Below are positions 13,029-24,800 of a DNA stretch of 64,000 bases, piece by piece (position 1 is the first letter of the stretch; every line of letters begins with the position of its first letter). The notes beneath the pieces are model-generated. The model had not been told where the DNA came from. It saw nothing but the letters and a program-made list of their open reading frames with translations, and searched no databases. The translations under genes and the position numbers were made by a program. Source of the stretch: Silene conica (lineage: Eukaryota > Streptophyta > Magnoliopsida > Caryophyllales > Caryophyllaceae); the NCBI GenBank assembly GCA_029255685.2, contig CM055317.2, positions 68,747,460-68,811,459 of the forward strand, in the 5' to 3' direction.

Positions 13029-14059
13029 TCTATATAATAAAATAAAAAGGCTAGATTGAGCATAACACTGTGACACGTGGCAGCGCGAAATCAAGGCAAA
13101 TGTAATATGAATTAATTAAGAGAGAAATATTATAACAAAGTTTATTTGCTAACTTAAATCAAAGATAACCAAGAGTCCGAAATTTAAAACATCGACCATT
13201 TTTCTTATATTACTCATACCATTCTCCATTAAATGTCCAATTAATCCCATTATATTTACATTGTTAATAGAGGAGATGAAGATTTTATACCATTAGAGTA
13301 GTCTTTCTTATCTCCTATATTTTGTAACATACAAATTAAAGAAAATATTAAGACATCATTATTATTCTAAAATCAAATGTCTATATTAAATATTTGAAAA
13401 ATTAAAAAAAAATCAAAATTAATATAACTTCTACAAATTCATAACCGGTGATTTATAACTAAAAATGACATTTCAAGTACTCTATCTATGAGGATAAGAA
13501 GATAATACAATTTTTGGTGTTATTCTTTACATCAATTAATATTTTAGTTAATTTTTGTTCCCATTTTATAAAGATTTCATGTTATTTTATATTAATGAAC
13601 AACCTGAATATTATGTTAAAAAGTATCAATTTGATTATAAGAAAAAAAAATTGGACTATTATATTTACTTATTGTTGATTCAACATATTAAAGTTCCTTT
13701 TCGCTCAATGATATTCGGTATAACTATTTATCTTGACGATAAAGAAGTATTCTTTTACTACGCATTGAGGATATGAGTTTAATTTTAGGTTCAGACTTCA
13801 ATGCTCCATTAAAATTTTAGCCATTTCGGTGAAAATGGTGGATATTTTTGAAAAATAGTTTTGAAAAAGACTTGATGATTTTAAAGACGTGATTTTTAAG
13901 TTTGTTGATGGTGATAATGATTGCCACTGTAACAAACTAATATCGACCACAACTTAAAATTGTGAAAATGTTCGCCGTCTTAATTTGCAATTTCCTTTAT
14001 GAATTATATATGAGTAAAACTATTTGCAAACCCGCGATTTTCGCGGGTCATAAAACTAG
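13029..14059 (+). mobile_element. Non-autonomous Helitron
   Basis: The 5' end is A|TCTATATAATAAAATAA and the 3' end is CTAG|T, as Helitrons require for insertion between A and T. The 3' end is preceded by a perfect 8-bp GC-rich hairpin (acccgcga / tcgcgggt) about a dozen bases before CTAG. Length is 1031 bp. There is no Rep/helicase coding sequence. The interior is AT-rich; one 73-codon frame (13555-13776) shows no domain. Confidence 0.85.
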
Positions 14060-14758
14060 TTTCTACTAAAAAACTCAAAATATGTACTATCAGTTGTATA
14101 CAATTGGTTGTGTAATCCACTTACTGTGATTATGTTTACTCAGCCCTACGTACTTCTTTTATTCTCTTAAAAAAAACATTTTAATTAATGTAAATAAATA
14201 ACTTAGATAAATAAGTTAGCTGCAAATTGCAAAAAAATAAGCCGTATTCTATGAGCATACTTTATTGGGTTTTTATCAATACAAAATGTTTGGAAATTCT
14301 TACTTTCATTGCCTTGTTTGATGAGACAATGTTACACTAATATAATGGTAAAATGAATTTTATTAGTAGACTAAGAAAAGTGGTTAATATATAGATAAAA
14401 AATTCCGTTTTAAATAAATTTATATAAAACTGCTTCCCACAAATATTTCCCGCCTTGTTGATGCTTGGGTACGTAAAGCTACATATATATTTTCAATGTC
14501 ATATACATACATGGTAACTATTAATATAAAAAAAAATCACTTAATAATCACGTAAGCATGTTAAATTACAATTCAAAAACCTTTAAAACTAATTAAATCA
14601 AACAAAAAAAATTGGAAATAACTAAAGGATATTTGAACAATATGATAAACTCAATTCAAAAACTATTTGAAATTTTGGACTAAAAACTTGGAAATTACCC
14701 TCATATCATTTTGTAGGTGAATTAACACCCTAATAGCCTTCTAGCTCCAAGCCTCCAG
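14060..14758. other. Intergenic, no gene seen
   Basis: AT-rich spacer between the Helitron and the hAT MITE. I see no frame of note, RNA gene or clear repeat. Confidence 0.5.
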
Positions 14759-15244
14759 CTAGGTAGCACGGACACTTCTCCTAATGAGTCGTACCGTGTC
14801 CGACACCGACACTTCACGGACACACGCTGAAATGTGTCCAACACCTAAACAGCCGTGTCTAACTTTCTACATTTATTTGGGCACGTGTCCGACGCGTGTC
14901 CATGGTGTTTGAACCATGTCCGTCGCGTGTCCACATATTTGGTTATCATTTGCGGTGAATGATGTTCTTGAGATGAGAAATGCGTTATCGAAAGAGATCA
15001 ATTAGAATATTGATTCGTATGAGGAATGAAAATAAATTTATTATCAAGGGTAAGTTTTACATTCACTTATTTAAAATTAATATCAAATACTTTTACAAAA
15101 ATAAAATCAAAAATTTATAACTATAAAATGTATATTTTATTAAATTTAAATGTCGTGTCCCGTGTCCTAAATTTCATGGCATGCCGTGTCCCGTGTCCGT
15201 GTCATATCCGTGTCCGTGTCCGTGTCCGTTTTGGTGCTACCTAG
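14759..15244. mobile_element. hAT-type MITE with perfect 8-bp target duplication
   Basis: The termini are inverted: ctaggtagcac at the left and gtgctacctag at the right. The octamer gcctccag flanks both sides (14751-14758 and 15245-15252), the 8-bp duplication typical of hAT transposition. The body is rich in gtgtccg/cggacac motifs near both ends. No transposase. A decayed copy in the opposite orientation lies at about 49318-49790. Confidence 0.92.
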
Positions 15245-15252
15245 GCCTCCAG

Positions 15253-15764
15253 TACTTAATTAACACGAATTATGTTACTCCTAAACTAGCATTGCCCCAA
15301 AAAAAAACCTGCTATCAAGAATTGAGTTCGGAAAATAGTACGTTATCACTTAATTCTTACCGAATATAGCACCCACAACTAACTTTACTAAAACGTCTAT
15401 AATTCCTCGATTTCAATCATCTAGATTTACGTTTTTTTTGTTAATCAAGTATAATTAGAAAAAACAATTCGAATATATTAACAACAAACCAATCGCAAAT
15501 AAATAAATAAAATTCCTATTCAATATATACTTGTTTATTATTAAAACGAGTTGTTTGGAGATTGTTTTACTTTCATTGCTTTACATATTTTTATCTGTCA
15601 TATGCAAATTAATTAAGTTGAAATAAGAAATTCACTAAATTATACGCAATAATAATGATGTTGTAAAAAACTGAAGGAAAATTGAAGAATAATAATAATA
15701 TTTTGAGTACAAGGAACGGGATTACATCAAGACGGAAAAGCAAAAGAGAGTAAGAATAAGAAAC

Positions 15765-15801
<37 letters not shown>

Positions 15802-15880
15802 TAATTAAAAGCTAATAAAATCCACAAAAATTGCTTGTGTTGGGGCCGCTAGCTGCTGGTTCTCCTTCACTTGTCCATCT
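15253..15880. other. Intergenic with (AAT)n microsatellite
   Basis: There is no gene here. A run of about 12 AAT units lies at 15763-15801. This stretch probably contains the 3' flank of the small minus-strand gene that follows. Confidence 0.6.
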
Positions 15881-16165
15881 TCATTTGGCAGGAAAACAAA
15901 AAGGACAAGTTTGATGAGAACACTTATTAGATGGAATAATTTGGTCCTCACACTCGTCGTCGTCATCACTACTATACCAATAAAACCATGTCCAAGTCAT
16001 CCAACTGGCTTGCTGTTCTTGATTATTGTTATCAGATGACCTAGCCTCGTATGATTGCTTTGAGCTTGTCGGCTTCTTTAATTGTATCTCATGTGGTAGT
16101 TGTGGCCGCCATGAGCGTGGCGGCGGTGGTGGTGGCGAGGAATCGCGTTGGAATGAAATAGACAT
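15881..16165 (-). CDS. Small proline- and acid-rich protein of unknown function
   Basis: A single-exon frame of 94 codons. I do not recognise the family. Residues 10-16 are a run of seven prolines; a middle part is rich in N, Q and S; an aromatic cluster (SWMTWTWFYWY, about 54-64) is followed by SSDDDDECED; the C-terminus has a paired-cysteine motif, CSHQTCPFC, ending FCFPAK. There is no obvious signal peptide or membrane helix. Support for a real gene is a TATAAATA box about 105 bases before the ATG, a clean upstream context and a composition unlike random AT-rich DNA. The paired cysteines could bind metal, but that is inference. Homologue searches would decide. Confidence 0.55.
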   Translation of the reverse strand: MSISFQRDSSPPPPPPRSWRPQLPHEIQLKKPTSSKQSYEARSSDNNNQEQQASWMTWTWFYWYSSDDDDECEDQIIPSNKCSHQTCPFCFPAK

Positions 16166-16268
16166 GATTTTAGAGATAAATCAGAGAATGAATATGGAAT
16201 TTTTGAAGAGGAAGAATTCTTGAATGTATTTGTATTTGTGATGAATAATTTGTGAGGGTGATGGGAGG

Positions 16269-16276
16269 TATTTATA
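16269..16276 (-). promoter_or_regulatory. TATA box of the small gene
   Basis: The minus strand reads CACCTATAAATACC, a textbook plant TATA box, 104 bases upstream of the ATG at 16165. The expected transcription start would be about 30 bases downstream, near 16240. Confidence 0.6.
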
Positions 16277-17324
16277 GGTGTTGGGGGACTTGAAATTTTG
16301 GACACGGTAATATCTGTTTAGTACAAGGATTAGGAAAGTTTAGGAAACTTACCTTCAATTCTTACCGAATATAGTAAAGTAACTCTTTTAGAGTTTTTTT
16401 TATCTCGCTATTTTAACTTCTACTCGGTTATTACTTTCCTAAATTCTAAATACTCAAACATGCATTACACTTACATGTATATCTATTTACGACTATACTA
16501 ATTTTAACACCGTGTAAAATTACATGGGGTTGTAGATTAAACATGTTTTTAAATACCGTTTAACTAAATTTCAAATATTGAAACCAAATTCCATCTAATT
16601 AAATTCTGCAGTATTAATTTATACTTTGTATCATCTAACGAACGAAAACTTACCGAGTACAATACTCACTGAAACATAACATTAATGAATAAATATTGGA
16701 AATTTTCTTTATTTTCATATCAATTTTTTTATAAATCGCCTTAGATGTTTTGCTTTAATAATAATAATAATAATAATAATAATATAGAGATATACACCAA
16801 AATTTATGTCATACAATAACAATATGGTACTTAATATAATATAGCTAATAGATTAAGCTTTTACATTTTCTATTGTTATTCTTATTTAAGAATGGACATA
16901 TATGTCTTAAATTTAAGATGAGTCAAATATCATATATAAGAAAAATTAGAATGAATTGAAATTGCGAAAAAAGTTTATCCCATTTACGTAAGAGGGAAGT
17001 TATTGGACTCATTTAATTTTTAAAATTGATCTATTCATTTTAAAAAGACCTATTATTATTTACATGTTAACGCAACCCAAATATTTCAAACACATCCAGT
17101 CAGTTACTAAACCTCAAGCTCCTATTTAACCACATAAATACACTCGATCTCGTTACTTATCTATAAAATCTTTATTAAAAGGGTAAACTAAAACATCAAA
17201 CTAATGTGACCTGACAAAAGTTAAATGTGACATGGCACGGAGGTTATAAATATAAATATTTCCAAATTCCATTAATAAACTTCAAATAATTAATTAAATA
17301 AAATACTTTTATAATAAAATATTA
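16277..17324. other. Intergenic, AT-rich
   Basis: No gene seen. A run of about 9 AAT units is at 16757-16784. Confidence 0.5.
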
Positions 17325-17505
17325 CAAATTCTCATTTGCGACGGGTATATCCGTCGCAAACTTGCGACGAGTACTATTTTATCTCACAAAATATCCACTT
17401 TTTATCTCTCACATGTGGTCCATTTCTCCACTAACTCATTTTCTATCCATTTTATCTCACAAAATATCCGTCATAAATGGTGATCCGTCACAAGCAAGAC
17501 TTACT
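17325..17505. mobile_element. Fold-back MITE remnant
   Basis: It begins with the near-perfect palindrome tttgcgacgggtatatccgtcgcaaa (about 17335-17360) and carries repeated ttatctcacaaaatatcc blocks at about 17379 and 17451. It ends with gatccgtcacaagcaagac. Motifs of the type gcgacgg/ccgtcgc at both ends fit a decayed MITE. No target duplication was found. Confidence 0.45.
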
Positions 17506-17600
17506 AAAAAAATATATACGGGGTGTTACAACACAACCCAAAACTGAACTCGAATTACGAACTAAAAAACAAAACAGAGTATGGGTATGTTATTGCTACT

Positions 17601-17780
17601 GTTAGGGATGGCAACGGGTCGGATTTGGACCGAGTCCAGTAGGATCCAGCTCCAGATCCGCATTGTATACCTAGATCCAGATCCGATCCAACCCCAACGG
17701 GTCCAAATATGTGAGATCCATATCCGGATCCAATAGATCCGGGTCGGATCCGGGTTCGTAACGGGTCCAAATTTCTAGCC
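17601..17780. mobile_element. Truncated hAT-like element, TAGGGATGGC type
   Basis: It starts TAGGGATGGCAACGGGTC, a terminus widely seen in plant hAT-like short elements, and continues with many gatccg/cggatc motifs. It cuts the dispersed repeat at 17528-17600, the second copy of 8886-8958. No matching right terminus is visible, so it is truncated. Confidence 0.5.
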
Positions 17781-19367
17781 TCACATTATTAAAAAAACTC
17801 ATGAATCATAACATTATTGATATTCATTTTCCGAAATACAATAAAATGGAAAAGTAGCTAGTAACGTAGCAGTTAGGTTCAATCAAATATTGCTAGTAGT
17901 AATTATTATGACCAAGTAATCAAACACAAATCAAGAAACAAGATAACTAAGACGTAAAACTTCATATTTTTACTAAGAAAACGGGTCCAAGCCTAATACC
18001 GTGTTATGGTATTATGTTGCGAATTTCGAGATTTTTTTTTTATCCCTAGACCTTGTCGACCTAAAGCTCGTGGATAATAATCTTTAAAATCGGTTATTTT
18101 TAGCCATCTTAGAACCCAAAATATTTTTATCCTGAATCCTTATCTATAGGTACATTATTTTCTATAAAAAATATTCGATAGTCGTATTTTTCTCAAAACA
18201 ACATATAATAGAATATACAACTATTTTGTAGATTTCAAACACGACATTTAAATTAAACTTAGGGGCTCTAAATGACTAGATGTGTCTATTTTAAACCGTA
18301 TGCCAATTTTAACAACCTGAGTCACTTTTACATGGTATTAAGGTATTATGTTGCGAATTTCGTGATTTTTTTATCCAGAGATCTCGTCGGCCTTAAAAGC
18401 GTGGATAATAACCTTCAAAATCGGTAATATTTGGCCATCTTAGAACTTGAAATATTTTTTCCTGAATCTTTGGCTATACACTCATTATATTATATAATAA
18501 ATATTGGATGCTCATATTTTTCTCCAAATAACATAGAATACAGTATACAACTTATTTTGTCGATTTTAAACAGAACATTTAAATTAATCTTAGGGCCTCT
18601 AATTGTGTATATTATTTAAAACTATATGCCAATTTTAACAACTTGAGTACTATGGTGCGAATTTAGAGATTCTTTTATCTCGAGACCCTGCCGGCCTAAA
18701 AATTGTGGATAATAATAACCTTCAAAATCAGTTAGTTTTTGCCATCTTAGAACCCGAAATATTTTTGTCCTTAATCATTGCCTATAGGCTCATTATATCC
18801 TATAATAAATATTGGATGCTCCAATTTTTCTCAAAAAAACGTAGAATAGAGTATATAACTTATTTGTCGATTTCAAAGACGGCTTTTAAATTAATCTGAG
18901 GATCTCTAAATGTATCTATTTAAAATCGCTTGCCAATTTTATCAATCTGAGTCATGTTTATATGGTTTTAAGATACTATGGTGCGAATTTCAAGGTTTTT
19001 TTTTTTTTTTTAAAAAAAAAATCTTGAGACCTTTTCGGCCTAAAAATCGTGGATAATAACCTTTATAATCGGTTATTTTTTGTCATTTTAGAACGCGAAA
19101 TATTTTTTTCCTGGATCCTTGTTTATAGGGTCATTATATCCTATAATAAATATTGGATGCTCGTAATTTTTTCTACACAACATAGAATAGAATAAAGTAT
19201 ACAACTTATTTTGTCGATTTCAGACAGAATCTGTAAAGTAATCTTAGAGGTCCTGTTCTTTTCGACTGAAACGAGCTGGATTGAAATGAACTGAAATTAA
19301 GCTAGAAAGAACAGAGACTAAATGTGTCTATTTTAAACCGTATGCCAATTTTAACACCCGAGTCAAA

Positions 19368-19601
19368 ACTTGAGAGAGACGGTTTTTCAATAAATTATTG
19401 GGAGACTATTATTTTGTATCATTTTATTTCTATTTCGTGACCCTTTTGTCATTGATATTTCGTACCTGTTTACATAATAAATGTATTAATTTTATGTTTA
19501 ATCATGATTTGTACCTATTTTACTACCTTTAGTACCACTTTTTCTTAAATTTGTATAATAGTCTTTCAATAAGTTTATTGAGAGGCGGTCTCTCAAGAGA
19601 C
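19368..19601. mobile_element. MITE-like inverted-repeat element
   Basis: The left arm (ttgagagagacgg, tcaataaa, ttattg, gagactattat) and right arm (ataatagtctttcaataa, ttgagaggcggtctctcaa) are inverted copies of about 40 bases around an AT-rich core. It lies inside tandem unit 4. The target duplication is not clear, so the superfamily is left open. Confidence 0.65.
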
Positions 19602-20050
19602 CTACTGTTTTTGAAATTGGCCCACCACTAACTTGACTCATATTTATTCCACACGATTTTGTAAAATGTTTTTTTTAAATATGGACAAATAAATTTTGGA
19701 GATAATTAATTTCCATATATTATATATGGTTATCTTCTACTCATAAGCGACTCTCAATAACATAGGAAAGTCGAAGAAAAGTAAAAGTAATATTTGTTAG
19801 AATAATATACACTTCTAATTTTAAGATAATTATGCTTAAAACTAATATCTGAAGAAGCATATAAGTATGAGTAGTTAGAAAATTGATTTGCAACAATAAG
19901 AAGTTTACAGCTAATATGACATCGAACGTAGTTTCAAAAGAATTTCAAATATTTGTAGCATAATTTGCATCGAATGGTAGTTATTAATAAATTAAATTAT
20001 TTGTACGTCAAATCTCGAGCGGTAGACTATTTATATTGTCATCATATTTA

Positions 20051-20481
20051 GGCTCCGTTTGGCAGCGCATTTCAGGTACCTGATTCGCCTGAAATAACTT
20101 TTTCGCCAAAAGAATCAGGTAGCTTATTTTTTTGGGAGTGTTTGGTAAGTAGCTTATTTGGTCAAATAAGCTACCTGAAATGAAATGCTACATAGGGTAG
20201 CATTTTAAATTCCAGGTACCTGATTTTAAGTTAGATTACATTTTTACCCTTCAATCTATAATATAGTAAATAATTATTATATCCTTTTATGTCATTTCAC
20301 CAAAATAAGCTACGTTTTCAGTTAGTTTGCCAAACAGTTTTTTATATAATCAGTCAGCTTATCGGCTCATAATTTTCAGCTACCTTATCAGCTACCTTTT
20401 CAGGTTTCAGCTACCTTTTCAGTTTCCAGGTACCTTTTCAGGTTTCAGGTAGCTTTTCAGGTCGTTTTACCAAACAGAGCC
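20051..20481. mobile_element. Tourist-type (PIF/Harbinger) MITE
   Basis: A 431-bp element with termini ggctccgtttggcag and its imperfect inverse ccaaacagagcc. It is flanked by tta on both sides (20048-20050 and 20482-20484), the 3-bp duplication expected for PIF/Harbinger. The interior has multiple cagctacctt / caggtagctt repeats. No transposase. Confidence 0.75.
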
Positions 20482-20533
20482 TTAAGATTAATCATTTATA
20501 TCTCTTATAATAATAACATATGTTCATATGTGA

Positions 20534-20566
20534 TCCGTGCAATTTTTTGCACAGGTTTAAAACTAG
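20534..20566 (+). mobile_element. Helitron 3' end
   Basis: The hairpin tccgtgca...tgcacagg is followed by tttaaaactag and then T, the same 3' terminus as the other Helitrons in the window. Tandem-unit sequence resumes directly after it at 20567. The matching 5' end was not resolved. Confidence 0.65.
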
Positions 20567-20905
20567 TGTGGTATTAAGGTACTATGGTGGGTATTTAGAG
20601 ATTTTTTTTTATCCGGAGACTCTGTCGCCTAAAAATCATGATAATAATTTTCAAAATAAGTTATTGATTGCTCAGATTTTTCTCAAAACAACATAGAATA
20701 GATATACTACAACTTATTTTATGGATTTCAAACACGACCTTTAAAATAATCTTGGGGCTTCTAAACTGTCTGTTATAAACCTATGCTATTTTCAAGAACC
20801 CATGTTATTTTTATATGATATAAGGTATTATGGTACGAATTTTGAGATATTTTTTATCCCGAGACCCTGTCGATCTAAAAATCGTGGATATAACCTTCAA
20901 AAGCT

Positions 20906-21801
20906 AGGATGTTTAAGGGTGCCGAAATGCGAAAACCAGACTTAGGCAAAAATCCAATCGTTAAAAATGAATTAATAGTTGTTATTCGGTGCTAAAATCG
21001 AATAGGGTAATTGCCGTACCAAACCTAAACACGTGGTATAATACCGGGAAAAAAAAGAAACGTGTCTCGTTACAATTTCCGAACGGCTCAAATTTAAGTG
21101 TATAATACACGATTTTCATAATTTCAGGGTCTCCGAATAAAAATTGTCCATATATAAGTTTCACGGACAGTTCATCGAATTAGATAAAACAAATATAAAT
21201 TTTGAGGAGTAACAAAACACATTTGAGGATGCCAGTATTCGATAAACAAGTTTCAACACTTTCAAAAGGCATTTGAGAGTCTATTAATAAATAAGAGATC
21301 TTACACAAAAATGCCTGATCTATCATAAGTTGGTTAAAGATTAGAGACTTTATTCTATCGAAGTCGAAACTTAAGATAACAAAATCCGCATGTGAAAAAT
21401 CATAACCCTTATAAATGATCAATAACTCCGATTTCCACCAAAAAGGGAAGCACAACCTCGTTATTGTATATAAAGAGAAAAAACTAGTTCCCAATAGCAC
21501 AAGATCCTATCTGGGTACAAAATTGATATATTAGACAATACTTCGTACTTCACAAGACAAAAAACACCGGCACGTTTCGAAACCTATGAAGTTCTCTTTG
21601 GCGCGTTTTTTCCAAGGCCTCAGTTTGCGAGCAGACGGGCCAATATGCCAAGTAAGAAAGGAAGCGAAGGCTGGTGTACTTGCGGAGGCTAGACTATACT
21701 GTACTGTACATTTCTGTGAGTAAAAACGTAACACGACTTCATAGGCCGAGTTAGAGCTTCAGTGTATGGAAGATACAAGAGAGGTCATAAACAAACTAAA
21801 T
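20906..21801. other. Myosin 3' flank, no gene seen
   Basis: The minus strand just below 21802 should be the myosin 3' untranslated region. Open frames at 20982-21164, 21180-21500 and 21531-21734 show no domain. Confidence 0.5.
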
Positions 21802-24800
21802 CTATCCCTCCAACAAGAAGCTGAAACCAGTGTTTTCTCGGATAAGTGGAGGCGGCTCAATTTCCGAGATACTTATTTGCTCTGTCGATTTTGCCAAGTC
21901 GTCCACTGAAAATGGTATACTGCAGGATAATAAGATTTCAGCAATCAATACCCAAAAAAGTGAGCTTTATCCTAAGTTCAGTTAACGTCGGGGTAGTATG
22001 GATCATCATTTGAAACCGTCAGTGTTAAGTGAATAGAATTGAAAAACAGCGAGAAGGAAAGCACGATAAACAAAGTCCTTAAAATGTAGAAAACCATATG
22101 TTACCTTGAATCGTCATCCAGTAGAAAAGAGCTACTCACTGCATTATTGGAATCCTCGGTCATCAGAACTCTCATATTTGATATTACCTACAAATCGAAA
22201 AAAAGAAGAATGAGAACTGCAGAAGCCAATCTGAAGACTTCAAATAACCGTCAACATAGTTCATTGGCTAGAAACCGTTCCTATTCTACTTTGCGCTGAA
22301 CTGTTGATTGCACAAGTATCTTGGTTTCACAAAACAGGAACTTGCAGATAGTGTAGTAAGTTGCTACACATCAAAGGGTAAAATATTCCGAGTACCAATA
22401 TATAACTGCCGAAAAAATGAACATATTGCAACTGTGAATGGTTGATCGCATGGAACTTACTTCAGGAGACAAGCTATGAGTGCCGTATTTGTCATCCCAA
22501 TACATTGTACTAATTCTGTAAAGTTGCTGAATGCTAAGGACCTGCAGGCAGAAAAATGGAACTGGTCCATAGTAAGAATAATGAGTAAAATCGACGCAAC
22601 AGGCTTCTGACCGAAGCTTGAAAGTAAATTATTTACCGGGCAAAGGTCGTGGCTAACTTCATCCAAGGTTTTCTGCGGCTTTTGATGAATGACCTGGAAA
22701 AAGACAGAAGGTCAGTCATATATGCACAGATATGGCACCCATGTACTAAACTTCCCCGTTTAGTGATCCATCATATATGCACAACATCATTTTACTTGAT
22801 TCTGTATAACATGCAACATTTTAAATAGCTGAGAGGAAGAAATTACCAAAAAACCAATAGCTTGCCGGATATGCTTCAGCTCATCCCATGCCGAGCCAGC
22901 AAACTGCCAGTCAGATGCGGAAGATATAAACAACCAATTATAGAATAGATTAGAGAGCAACGACCGGGAAAAAAAATACCTCTTCATTAGCATCATAACA
23001 CCAATTTTCGAGTTCAGCTAATCCCGCCTTAACATATTCAGCATTACTGAATGAACAACACTCCCGTCTCAACAAAAGGCTGGTCAACAAGTAGAGGTTT
23101 ATCAGAAAATCACAAAAAAGTACGGGTAGAATGTAAAAAAAGAGAGCAATATTCTGAATAATTCAGACCTGTTAAACAACTGTACATTGATAAATGAGAA
23201 TACTTGGGTGTACACTTTCCGGATGAGAAATGAAGGGACCTGAAATTGTATTTTCGTAATCAGTCAACACACGACACTTTTATAGAAAGCATCCCAGTCA
23301 TAAATACAGAAAACATATATTCAAAAACTTAGACCAGCGAATTGACGAAATACTACTCTCCAACTTGAAAAAGCAACCTCCATTTTAGATGTTACAAGGA
23401 ACTCAAAATATTATGGTGCTCAACCAAGAATTAGACTCTTAACTTAAACCAGAGAGCTAATGAATAGTGTAGCTCCAACATCAACATTACCCTAATGCCT
23501 CTAAGGCTCCCTTCTATCACGAAATAAGGTTGAACGTACACAATCTATCCCCCACCATTTAAAACACAGTGAGTGTTTGCAGATGGCCCATTGTAAAAGT
23601 AGTGTCAAGAAATGACAGAGCTTGACGAGCCATTCTGCATCAATCCAGCACCTTCTAAAGCTAAATTATAGTAAATCGTTTGACTATTGGATATGGAACG
23701 CAGCTTGTGAAAGATAAGACAGGATCATGCATTGACAGATCACCTAATTAAGTGGACATCACAGAAGATAAGCAACATTTATCAAGAACTAGATACAAGA
23801 TTATCATAAAGTGTGATGGATCACAGGCAAAGAGGTTGACAGCAGTTCTCTGTTGGACACAGGATGTATCAGGACCTAATACTAAAAGAATAAAAAGAAG
23901 AACTGACATGATTAGCTTTCATCGCTTTCAGGTAATTGATTAAGCTCTGCACAATCTCTTTCCAGTGAACAAACAAAGTCTCTTGACCTGCTGGGCTACC
24001 AAGAGTTATTGAGCTGACTTTCCTAGGAGCCTGCATAAGCCATTTCCGATGTAAATATATACATATATTATGTCTCTTCTGCTTAAGGTGAGAATCGATG
24101 GTCAAGAACAAGATTATAAGAAGAAAAGCAACTGAAGTAATAGCTGGTGATGTCACACTGCATAAGTAATTACCTGAATACATAAGCCTAACTGAGGAGA
24201 TATCTCCTTTTTGAGGTTGTCACGAATCATTCCATATATCTTCTCCACATATGCTGTTAATTGCTGTTTAAAAAGCAACGCTGGATATTTGGCTTCAATC
24301 TGGCTCAAGAGGCCATCAACACTACCATTTGTTTCCCCGTCAATCGAAGAAAGATCGACATTCCGAGGAATCCCACGGAAACTCTAATAACAAAGTGCTC
24401 TGATGAATTAGATTTACCACATCTTAACAAAAATTGAAGTCCACAACCAAGACAAAAGCAACCATACCTGGGTCATCCTTCGTAAGAGACCAGCTGAAGT
24501 GCGCCTACGCTGTGGGGCCATTCCAGCAGCACCGCTAACTTTAAGTGTGCGTTGTAGCAGCAACAACAGGAATGATGTATTTGATAGCCAATATGCTAGA
24601 GTATCATTGTTATCTTGTGCCTTCTGCATAGATACGTGCAATTTTAGAAATGCCTCCTTACTAAGAAATACTTGCTATTCACAATGATTTTCCACTATAA
24701 TTTTTTTTTCTTTTCTGGTATGAAAAATAACTTACTGTACTAACGACAATTCTTAGTATTACAAGACATGTCATTAAAAAGAACCCTTGAACCTCAATTG

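Larger units (their letters stand above)
17990..20905 (+). repeat. Tandem array of about 320-bp units, interrupted
   Basis: At least six units share the order: (a)ttatg-ttgcgaattt, a T-run, atccc-gagacc-tgtcg-cctaaa, cgtggataataacctt, gccatcttagaac, aaatattggatgctc, aacatagaata, tgccaattttaac. Unit anchors lie at 18011, 18345, 18649, 18975, 20581 and 20827, so the period is about 304-334 bp; the last units are shortened. The array is interrupted between about 19366 and 20566 by younger elements. Units differ by many substitutions, so the array is old. No coding potential. Confidence 0.85.

Noticed and set aside
15026-15369. Two overlapping frames with repeated PCPCPC or VRVRVR residues
   Set aside because: They are translations of the gtgtccg repeats at the end of the hAT MITE.
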